Assembly: GCA_903933475.1 (NCBI GenBank)
Contig: CAIZKE010000019.1
Coordinates: 1 to 12,179, forward strand
Length of the DNA: 12,179 nt
Direction of reading: 5' to 3'
DNA from: an uncultured Alphaproteobacteria bacterium
GTDB taxonomy: Bacteria > Pseudomonadota > Alphaproteobacteria > Caulobacterales > Caulobacteraceae
The position numbers were made by a program, and so were the translations under genes. Shown here piece by piece: positions 6,663-12,179 of this stretch; positions within the stretch are counted from its first letter, which is position 1; every line of letters begins with the position of its first letter. The notes beneath the pieces were generated by a model. The model did not search any database. It worked only from the letters and a program-made list of their open reading frames with translations, and was not told the origin of the DNA.

Positions 6663-7358
6663 ATGAGCGAACACATCGTCAAGTCCTATGAGGACGAACT
6701 GAACAGCCTGGCGGCCGAGTGCGCCCGGCTGGGCGGTCTGGCCGAGGCCCAGCTCGCCGACGCCATCCGGGCGGTGACCCGGCGGGAGCCGGACCTGGCG
6801 GGTCAGGTCATCCAGCAGGACGATCGCCTGGACGAGATCGAGGCCGACATCGAGCAGAAGGCCATCCGCCTGATCGCCCTTCGCCAGCCCATGGCCAATG
6901 ACCTGCGCAAGACGGTGGCGGCCCTGAAGATCGCCTCCAACCTGGAACGCTGCGGCGACCTGGCCAAGAGCATAGCCAAGCGGGCCCTGGTGCTGACGGA
7001 TGTCGAGCCCATGCCGGCCCTGAGCCGCTCGATCGAGCGCATGGGCCAGCTGGTCCAGTCGCGGCTCCGGGCGGTTCTGGACGCCTACGCTTCCAGCGAC
7101 GCTGAGGGGGCCATGGAGGTCTGGCGGCGCGACCATGAGGTGGATGAGCACTACAACAGCCTCTTCCGCGAGCTCCTGACCTACATGATGGGGGATGCCC
7201 GGACGATCACGCCCTGCGCCCACCTCCTGTTCGTGGCCAAGAACCTCGAGCGGATCGGCGACCACGCCACCAATATCGCGGAGATCGTGCACTACGAGAT
7301 CTCGGGCGAGCAGGTAAATCCCGGCGACCGGCCGCGTTCAGACGATCTCAGGGCCTAG
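6663..7358 (+). CDS. phoU: Phosphate signalling regulator PhoU
   Basis: A cytoplasmic regulator that links the transport state of PstSCAB to PhoR and holds the Pho regulon off when phosphate is plentiful. The 231 residues are of normal length. The protein is two similar three-helix halves, each with the metal-binding family motif: NLERCGD (93-99) and NLERIGD (194-200). LRQPMANDLR (73-82) is the other strongly conserved segment. The start has AAGGA (6651-6655), which overlaps the pstB stop and lies 7 bases before the ATG. The stop codon itself overlaps the phoB Shine-Dalgarno. In other bacteria loss of PhoU causes constitutive Pho expression and is often toxic. Confidence 0.95.
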   Translation: MSEHIVKSYEDELNSLAAECARLGGLAEAQLADAIRAVTRREPDLAGQVIQQDDRLDEIEADIEQKAIRLIALRQPMANDLRKTVAALKIASNLERCGDLAKSIAKRALVLTDVEPMPALSRSIERMGQLVQSRLRAVLDAYASSDAEGAMEVWRRDHEVDEHYNSLFRELLTYMMGDARTITPCAHLLFVAKNLERIGDHATNIAEIVHYEISGEQVNPGDRPRSDDLRA

Positions 7359-7361
7359 GAG
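7357..7361 (+). promoter_or_regulatory. Ribosome binding site fixing the phoB start
   Basis: AGGAG lies 6 bases before the ATG at 7368 and overlaps the phoU stop TAG (7356-7358). This favours ATG 7368 over the in-frame TTG at 7362, which would leave no space between the AGGAG and the start. Confidence 0.8.
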
Positions 7362-7367
7362 TTGTCC

Positions 7368-8078
7368 ATGAACCCCCGCATCCTCGTAGTCGAGGACGAC
7401 GACGCCCTCGGGACCCTGCTCCGGTACAACCTCGAGCGGGAGGGCTACGCGGTGGCGCTCGCCACGGACGGCGAGGAGGCGCTGATCCAGGCTGAGGAGC
7501 AGCTGCCGGACCTGGTCGTCCTGGACTGGATGCTGCCCAGGGTCTCGGGAATCGAGGTCTGCCGGCGTCTTCGCCAGAAGCCGCAGAGCCGGAACGTACC
7601 GATCATCATGCTCACGGCGCGGGGCGAGGAGAGCGACCGGATCCGGGGGCTCGACACCGGCGCTGACGACTATGTGGTCAAGCCCTTCGCGGTGACTGAG
7701 CTGTCAGCGCGGATCCGCGCTGTCCTGCGTCGCCTGCGACCTGGCCTGGCCGAGGATGTGGTGGTCCGGGGCGCCCTGATCCTCGACCGGTCGGCCCACC
7801 GGGTCAGCCGGGATGGCGAGGAAATCCACCTGGGGCCGACGGAATTCCGCATGCTGGACTTCTTCATGCAGAACCCGGGGCGGGTCTTCAGCCGCGAGCA
7901 ACTGCTCGACTCTGTCTGGGGGTCGGACGTCTATGTCGAGGCCCGCACGGTGGACGTCCACATTGGTCGGCTGCGCAAGGCGCTGGCCAAGGGCAAGGCG
8001 GGCTTCAACCCGATCCGGACGGTCCGCTCGGCCGGCTACGCCCTCGAGGTGGACCGCCGGAGCGCCGGGGCTGATTGA
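7368..8078 (+). CDS. phoB: Phosphate regulon response regulator PhoB
   Basis: An OmpR/PhoB-type transcription factor that binds Pho boxes when phosphorylated by PhoR. It has 236 residues from the ATG at 7368. The receiver domain (about 1-120) shows the acidic pocket VVEDDD with Asp10 and Asp11, phosphoacceptor Asp53 in LVVLDWMLP, Thr83 in MLTARGEE, and Lys105 in DYVVKPF. The winged-helix DNA-binding domain (about 130-232) contains LGPTEFRMLDFFM, GRVFSREQLLDSVWG, the recognition-helix region VEARTVDVHIGRLRKAL, and IRTVRSAGYAL. All phosphorylation residues are intact. It is the last gene of the phosphate cluster and its probable target sites are the two Pho boxes at 1576-1604 and 3015-3032, so autoregulation is expected. 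In Caulobacter PhoB also controls stalk elongation; whether that holds here depends on the organism. Confidence 0.96.
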   Translation: MNPRILVVEDDDALGTLLRYNLEREGYAVALATDGEEALIQAEEQLPDLVVLDWMLPRVSGIEVCRRLRQKPQSRNVPIIMLTARGEESDRIRGLDTGADDYVVKPFAVTELSARIRAVLRRLRPGLAEDVVVRGALILDRSAHRVSRDGEEIHLGPTEFRMLDFFMQNPGRVFSREQLLDSVWGSDVYVEARTVDVHIGRLRKALAKGKAGFNPIRTVRSAGYALEVDRRSAGAD

Positions 8079-8109
8079 CGTCGGGGCCTGACCGCGCGAA
8101 AGGCGGGCC

Positions 8110-9387
8110 ATGAACATCCTTCTCGTCGGATCCGGCGGCCGCGAGCACGCCCTGGCCTGGAAGATCGCCGCCTCGCCCCTGACCCGCCGCCTGGTCATGG
8201 CGCCGGGAAACCCCGGTATGGCGCGACTGGGCGAACTGAGGCCCATCAAGCCGACTGCAGTCCAGGACCTCGTCGACCTGGCCCGGGAGATCGCTGCCGA
8301 CCTGGTGGTCATCGGCCCTGAGGCCTCGGTGGAGGCGGGCCTTGCCGACGCCCTCCAGGCGGCCGGCACGCCCTGCTTCGGGCCCATCGCCGCCGCGGGT
8401 CGGCTGGAAAGCTCCAAGGCCTTCACCAAGGCCTTCTGCGACCGTCATGGCCTGCCGACCGCCGCCTGGGTGGTGTGCGAGGACGCTGCTTCGGCCAAGG
8501 CATCGCTCGACCGGTTCTCGCCCCCCTATGTCGTCAAGGCCGACGGACTGGCCGCGGGCAAGGGCGTGACCGTCGCTCCCGACCGGGCGACGGCGGAGGC
8601 GGCCATCGACGATGCCCTCGGTGGACGGTTCGGCGCCGCTGGTGCCCGGGTGGTGATCGAGGACTTCCTGGAAGGCGAGATCGGCTCCCTCTTCGTGCTC
8701 TCAGACGGCCAGACGGTCCGCTATTTCGGCGCCGCCCAGGACCATAAGCGCGCCTTTGACGGCGAGAAGGGCCCGAACACTGGGGGCATGGGGACCTATT
8801 CCCCAGCGCCGGTCTTCACCGATACCCTGGTCGACCAGGTCATGACCCGGCTGGCTGTCCCCGCCCTTGAGGGCATAGCGGCCGAAGGCGCGCCCTATCG
8901 CGGGGCCCTCTTTGTCGAGTTCATGGCCACGGCGGACGGGCCACGCCTGGTGGAGTTCAACGCCCGGTTCGGGGATCCCGAGTGCCAGGTCCTCATGCTG
9001 CGCCTGGACAGCGATCTCGTGCCCTACCTCGCCGCCTGCGCGAACGGGACCCTGGCCGACCTGCCTGAGCCGGCCTGGCGCGACGAGGTGGCGATTTGCG
9101 TCGTCATGGCGGCGGAAGGCTATCCGGATGCGCCACGGACAGGGTCCGCCATCCTGGGCGCGGAACAGGACTTCGGCCCGGACGTTGCGGTCTTCCACGC
9201 CGGGACGACCCGGGACGCCGACGGCGTGCTCAGGGCCGCCGGGGGCCGGGTGCTGAACATCTGCGCCCGGGGTCCGGACCTGGAGACCGCCCGAGCCCGG
9301 GCCTACGCAGCTATTGCCCGCATCGACTGGCCCGAGAGCTTCCACCGCACCGACATCGGCTGGCGCGCCCTGGCCCCGAGGGACTGA
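8110..9387 (+). CDS. purD: Phosphoribosylamine-glycine ligase (GAR synthetase) PurD
   Basis: Catalyses the second step of purine synthesis: phosphoribosylamine + glycine + ATP gives glycinamide ribonucleotide. The 425 residues match the single-domain bacterial enzyme. The N-terminal Rossmann-like motif is VGSGGREHALAW (6-17), followed by GPEASVEAGLADAL (69-82). The ATP-grasp domain carries VVKADGLAAGKGV (141-153), the family signature AQDHKRAFDGEKGPNTGGMG (209-228), and VEFNARFGDPE (281-291) with metal-binding Glu and Asn. The gene starts 31 bases after phoB on the same strand, with AAAGGCGGG as a loose Shine-Dalgarno. No terminator is visible in the gap. A lone TTGACGT (8075-8081) overlaps the phoB stop, but I find no good -10 after it, so read-through from the phosphate operon is possible. 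It converges on the RTX gene with a 3-base gap. Confidence 0.96.
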   Translation: MNILLVGSGGREHALAWKIAASPLTRRLVMAPGNPGMARLGELRPIKPTAVQDLVDLAREIAADLVVIGPEASVEAGLADALQAAGTPCFGPIAAAGRLESSKAFTKAFCDRHGLPTAAWVVCEDAASAKASLDRFSPPYVVKADGLAAGKGVTVAPDRATAEAAIDDALGGRFGAAGARVVIEDFLEGEIGSLFVLSDGQTVRYFGAAQDHKRAFDGEKGPNTGGMGTYSPAPVFTDTLVDQVMTRLAVPALEGIAAEGAPYRGALFVEFMATADGPRLVEFNARFGDPECQVLMLRLDSDLVPYLAACANGTLADLPEPAWRDEVAICVVMAAEGYPDAPRTGSAILGAEQDFGPDVAVFHAGTTRDADGVLRAAGGRVLNICARGPDLETARARAYAAIARIDWPESFHRTDIGWRALAPRD

Positions 9388-9390
9388 GCC

Positions 9391-11820
9391 TCAGCCCACG
9401 AAGTCGGTCTGGGCCAGGGTCACGAGGCCGCTGATCTCGATCACCGTGTCGATGGCGTTGTCGCCGTCGGTGTCGGCGAAGACGTAGGTCAGGCTGGCCG
9501 CCGTGTCGCGGATGGCCACCACGTCATCCGTTCCGGCCGAGATCACCGCCGCCGCCGCGGCCTGGGCCGCGGCGTAGGAAGCGGCGTCGGCTCCGGCGCT
9601 GAAGCCGGCTGTACCCGTGCCGCTGTTCGTCGCACCCAGTCCGAAGGAAATCTTGTCCGTGCCCGCCGCGAAGTCGGTGATGACGTCCCGGGCCGTCGCC
9701 GTGGAGGCGGCGTTGCCGAAGGCGAAGGCATCCGCGCCGCCGCCGCCGGTCAAACTGTCCTGTCCAGCGCCGCCGTTGAGGGTCTCCGCACCTGCCCCGC
9801 CGGCCAGGGTATCGGCGCCGTCATCTCCGGCCAGGCTGGAGGCTCCCGCCTCGCCGGACAGGCTGTCGGCGTCTGCGCCGCCGCTGAGGGTGTCGGCGCC
9901 ACCGCCGCTGGAAAGCACGTCCGAGCCCGCCCCACCCATCAGGGATTCCGCGCCTCCGCTGCCGGCCAGGGTATCGCCGCCGGCATCTCCGGAGAGGGTG
10001 GCGGCACCGGCGCCACCGGACAGGCTGTCGGTGTCGTCGCCCCCGGACAGGCTGTCGGATCCGCCGCCGGTCGAAAGGATGTCGGCTCCCGAGCCGCCGC
10101 TGAGGGTTTCTGTACCGGCCCCGCCCACCAGGGTGTCGGCCCCGCCGTCGCCGGTCAGGATGGCAGCCCCGGCTCCGCCCATCAGGCTGTCGCCGTCATC
10201 GCCGCCCACCAGGGTGTCGGCCCCACCGCCGGAGATGGCCGTGTCGGCGCCCACCCCGCCGATGAAGTAGTCGATGCCGCCAGCGCCCAGCAGGCTGTCC
10301 GCTCCGCCGCCGCCGTCGGACAGGACCGAGGAGCCGCCCACCGAGCCGGTCAGGTCAAAGGCGTCGTCGCCCAGGCCGCCAATGAGGGTCGCGACGCCCG
10401 CCGAGATCATGGACTGGGTCAGGGTGTCGTTCCCCGCGCCGCCGTCCAGGGAATCCGCCCCGCCGCCGGCCATCAGGCTGTCGTCTCCATCGCCGCCGAG
10501 CAGGCTGTCGCCGCCGCCGCCTGCGACCACGGTGTCCGAGCCCTCGCCGCCCAGGACGCTGTTGTCCCCGGCGCCGGCCAGTATGCTGTCCGCGCCGGTG
10601 TCCCCCGAGACCGTGTCCCCGGCAGCCCCCGTGGAAAGGGTGTCCGCGCCGTCGCCCAGGCTGATGAGGTTGGCACCGCCCGCATCGGTCACGCTGTCGT
10701 CCCCGGCACCTGCGAAGATCCGGTCTACCGCCGATCCTGCGACAATCCGGTCATTGCCGGTGCCGCCGTCGAGGGTGTCCGCGCCGCCCCCGCCCAGGAG
10801 CGTATCCGCGCCGTCGGCCCCTACCAGGGAGTCGGCTCCGGTCCCGGCGGTGACGGAGTCGTCGCCGAGGTCCCCGGACAGGTAGTTGGCACCGTCGCCG
10901 CCGGAGAGGGTGTCATTGCCCTGACCGCCGAGAAGGATGTCGGCCCCGCCCAGGGCGGTGATGATGTCATTGCCCAGATTGCCATGCGCAAAGTTGGTGC
11001 CCGCGTCGGCGGCGATGCTGTCGTCGCCCTGACCGCCCAGCAGGCTGTCGCCGGCGGTCCCGCCCACCAGGGTGTCCGCGCCCTGGTTTCCGTTGGCGAT
11101 GTCGGCACCGCCGGCCCCGAGGATCAGGTCGTTGCCATCGCCGCCGAACACCTGGTCCGCGGCGGTCGTCCCCGACAGGGTATCGTTGCCCAGGTCGCCG
11201 AAGAGGTAGTCGCCGCCGCCGCCGCCTGTGAGGCTGTCATTGCCCTGGCCGCCCAACAGGGTGTCCGCGCCGGTACCGCCGATCAGGGTATCCTGCCCGA
11301 GATTGCCGTGCCCGTAGTTGAGGCCGTCGCCCAGGGTCAGGGTGTCGTCGCCCTGTCCGCCGAGGACGGTGTCTGCGCCGTTGCCGCCGACGAGGCTGTC
11401 ATTGCCCTGGTTACCCTGGAGGACGTCGTCCCCGTCGAGCCCCGTCAGGGTATCGGCGCTGTCACCGCCAAAGAGGGCGTCGGCCGTCGCGCCGCCAGAC
11501 ACGGAGTCAGCTCCGAGGCTTCCGATGAACAGCCGCGAGCCATCTGGAAAGACGATCTGCCCGGCGAGGGCGCCGAGGCCGGCTATGCCCGGTGGCGTGG
11601 AGCCCGCGCCGTCGAAGACCAGGGTCTTGCCGCCGAAGCTGAGCGTGACCGAGGGCGTGGATCCGACCAGGCCCAGGAAGAAGTTGGGGGCGACATAGGG
11701 GACAAGGGTCACCGCCACCGCACGGGCGGTGGCGCCCGGGGTCGAGAAGGTAAGGGTGTCCGTCGACGTGAAGCCGGCAGCCTGCTCTGGTGTCAGGGTC
11801 TCGAAGACATAGTTGGCCAT
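9391..11820 (-). CDS. RTX-type calcium-binding repeat protein, probably secreted by type I secretion
   Basis: An 809-residue protein made mostly of glycine/aspartate-rich nonapeptides of the GGxGxDxLx type, which fold into a calcium-loaded parallel beta-roll outside the cell. Residues 1-99 are a non-repetitive domain (start MANYVFETLTPEQAAGF, end IVFPDGSRLFIG) that I cannot assign. Residues 100-459 are forty nonapeptides in 36-residue units; 469 to about 502 is a break without clear repeats; 539-700 are three 54-residue units. The C-terminal part has DVITDFAAGTDKISFG (712-727), common at the end of such rolls, and an Ala-rich stretch before LAQTDFVG, fitting an uncleaved type I secretion signal. 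No Sec signal peptide is present. The start at 11820 has AAGAGA 6 bases upstream; the in-frame TTG at 11874 lacks support. No transporter, adhesin or enzyme domain is seen, so it may be a surface, S-layer-like or biofilm protein, but its role is unknown. Confidence 0.88.
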   Translation of the reverse strand: MANYVFETLTPEQAAGFTSTDTLTFSTPGATARAVAVTLVPYVAPNFFLGLVGSTPSVTLSFGGKTLVFDGAGSTPPGIAGLGALAGQIVFPDGSRLFIGSLGADSVSGGATADALFGGDSADTLTGLDGDDVLQGNQGNDSLVGGNGADTVLGGQGDDTLTLGDGLNYGHGNLGQDTLIGGTGADTLLGGQGNDSLTGGGGGDYLFGDLGNDTLSGTTAADQVFGGDGNDLILGAGGADIANGNQGADTLVGGTAGDSLLGGQGDDSIAADAGTNFAHGNLGNDIITALGGADILLGGQGNDTLSGGDGANYLSGDLGDDSVTAGTGADSLVGADGADTLLGGGGADTLDGGTGNDRIVAGSAVDRIFAGAGDDSVTDAGGANLISLGDGADTLSTGAAGDTVSGDTGADSILAGAGDNSVLGGEGSDTVVAGGGGDSLLGGDGDDSLMAGGGADSLDGGAGNDTLTQSMISAGVATLIGGLGDDAFDLTGSVGGSSVLSDGGGGADSLLGAGGIDYFIGGVGADTAISGGGADTLVGGDDGDSLMGGAGAAILTGDGGADTLVGGAGTETLSGGSGADILSTGGGSDSLSGGDDTDSLSGGAGAATLSGDAGGDTLAGSGGAESLMGGAGSDVLSSGGGADTLSGGADADSLSGEAGASSLAGDDGADTLAGGAGAETLNGGAGQDSLTGGGGADAFAFGNAASTATARDVITDFAAGTDKISFGLGATNSGTGTAGFSAGADAASYAAAQAAAAAVISAGTDDVVAIRDTAASLTYVFADTDGDNAIDTVIEISGLVTLAQTDFVG
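9721..10206 (-). repeat. Three 54-residue (162-bp) tandem units inside the RTX protein
   Basis: Residues 539-592, 593-646 and 647-700 are three copies of a six-nonapeptide block, each opening GGDDGDSLM, GGDDTDSLS or GGADADSLS. In all three the residue at position 6 of the successive nonapeptides reads D, A/S, D, E, D, D. The second nonapeptide therefore has lost its Asp (GGAGAAILT, GGAGAATLS, GEAGASSLA) and the fourth has Glu (GGAGTETLS, GSGGAESLM, GGAGAETLN). The shared pattern indicates duplication of a 162-bp block and not independent drift. Confidence 0.8.
10444..11523 (-). repeat. Ten 36-residue (108-bp) units inside the RTX protein
   Basis: Residues 100-459 divide without gaps into ten blocks of four nonapeptides. 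Asn replaces the position-6 Asp in the fourth nonapeptide of five blocks (residues 168, 276, 312, 384, 420) and in none of the other thirty nonapeptides, so the 36-residue register is real. Blocks 136-243 and 244-351 also repeat as a 108-residue unit: their openings run GNQG, GNLG, GDLG and again GNQG, GNLG, GDLG. The block at 100 resembles the third member of this series. Confidence 0.78.
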
Positions 11821-11914
11821 GCGGAATCTCTTGGAAATCTGGGACTGAACCTCTCTCCCTCCTAAACCGCCCAAGGTTAATGAATTCCGGCCTGCCGCCT
11901 CGGTGTCACCATGC

Positions 11915-11944
11915 TTGCCGCGGCCCCCCGCCGTTCGCTAAGAC
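11915..11944 (+). promoter_or_regulatory. Caulobacter-type promoter of the phosphotransferase gene
   Basis: TTGCCGC (11915-11921) matches 6 of 7 and GCTAAGAC (11937-11944) matches 7 of 8 positions of the Caulobacter housekeeping consensus. The 15-base spacer is one longer than the usual 10-14. Transcription would start near 11951, giving a leader of about 33 bases. I could not find a comparable promoter for the divergent RTX gene in 11821-11983. Confidence 0.5.
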
Positions 11945-11983
11945 TTCGCCTCAAGACCAAGGAAATCAGGGGGAGCGAAGGCC

Positions 11984-12179
11984 ATGGCCATGACGCCGGA
12001 ACAGGAACGCGAGACCGCCAACACCGGAACCAAGCCGGTGATTGAGTCGCACCGCTTCGACGAGGCCTCCCTGGCCGCCTGGATGCAGGCCAATGTCGAG
12101 GGCTATGTGGGGCCCCTGGAGGTTCGCCAGTTCAAGGGCGGCCAGTCCAACCCGACCTACCAGCTCGTCACCCCGGGCA
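11984..12179 (+). CDS. Phosphotransferase family protein (APH/ACAD10-like), N-terminal fragment
   Basis: The first 65 codons of a gene that leaves the window. The ATG at 11984 has AGGGGGAG (11968-11975) 8 bases upstream; a second in-frame ATG two codons later is possible. The sequence FDEASLAAWMQANVEGYVGP followed by QFKGGQSNPTYQLVTPG is the typical beginning of bacterial phosphotransferase-family proteins with an aminoglycoside-phosphotransferase fold. These are related to the kinase-like domain of ACAD10/ACAD11 and are often encoded beside acyl-CoA dehydrogenases. FKGGQSNPTY is the glycine-rich nucleotide-binding loop. The catalytic loop lies outside the window. These proteins are thought to phosphorylate hydroxy-acyl intermediates in lipid breakdown and are usually not antibiotic-resistance enzymes; the substrate here is unknown. 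Confidence 0.8.
   Translation, partial: MAMTPEQERETANTGTKPVIESHRFDEASLAAWMQANVEGYVGPLEVRQFKGGQSNPTYQLVTPG

Noticed and set aside
7362..7367. TTG at 7362 as the phoB start
   Set aside because: The AGGAG at 7357-7361 would directly abut it; the ATG at 7368 has ideal 6-base spacing and starts the receiver domain in the normal place.
9617..10885. Proline/serine-rich plus-strand frames opposite the RTX repeats
   Set aside because: They are the complement of Gly/Asp/Ser-rich repeats. The periodic APPxRVSAP pattern mirrors the nonapeptides, and no start signals or independent features exist.
9721..11523. CRISPR-like array suspected from regular DNA periodicity
   Set aside because: The periodicity is 27 bases in a continuous open frame encoding RTX nonapeptides; there are no identical direct repeats with unique spacers.
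11821..11874. Extension of the RTX protein to a TTG at 11874
   Set aside because: Adds 18 residues of basic, non-signal-like sequence; the ATG at 11820 has AAGAGA at 6-base spacing.

Overview
The window comes from a GC-rich alphaproteobacterium, most likely of the order Caulobacterales (Caulobacter or Phenylobacterium). Three things point there: the gene order phoR-pstC-pstA-pstB-phoU-phoB with no pstS inside it, promoters resembling the Caulobacter housekeeping consensus (TTGACGS, then 10-14 bases, then GCTANAWC), and CcrM-type GANTC sites near start codons. This is inferred from gene content and motifs, not from a database search.

Layout. 1-1449 (minus strand): the N-terminal 483 residues of a TPR protein that runs into an O-GlcNAc-transferase-type (Glyco_transf_41) catalytic domain and leaves the window. 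1450-1648: a divergent intergenic region with a housekeeping-type promoter for the TPR gene and, facing the other way, a three-half-site Pho box for phoR. 1649-8078 (plus strand): the phosphate-starvation cluster, namely sensor kinase PhoR, transporter subunits PstC, PstA and PstB, the regulator PhoU and response regulator PhoB. A second Pho box overlaps the last codons of phoR and should drive pstC onward. 8110-9387: purD, a purine-biosynthesis gene 31 bases after phoB on the same strand. 9391-11820 (minus strand): an 809-residue calcium-binding RTX protein, convergent with purD and separated from it by 3 bases. 11821-11983: a divergent intergenic region with a Caulobacter-type promoter. 11984-12179: the first 65 codons of a phosphotransferase-family (APH/ACAD10-like) protein.

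How the genes work together. PstC and PstA form the membrane channel and PstB the ATPase of the high-affinity phosphate importer. PhoU relays the transporter state to PhoR, which controls phosphorylation of PhoB. PhoB-P would bind both Pho boxes and so activate its own operon. The periplasmic phosphate-binding protein PstS must be encoded elsewhere.

I do not see a clearly new biological system. The most unusual signal is the higher-order repeat structure of the RTX protein: a 36-residue (four-nonapeptide) register in the N-terminal half and a 54-residue (six-nonapeptide) register in the C-terminal half, each with substitutions of the calcium-binding Asp locked to the register. Other points worth a look are the paired Pho boxes, a GANTC pair bracketing the phoR start, large soluble segments in PstC and PstA, and a short leader ORF overlapping the pstC start.
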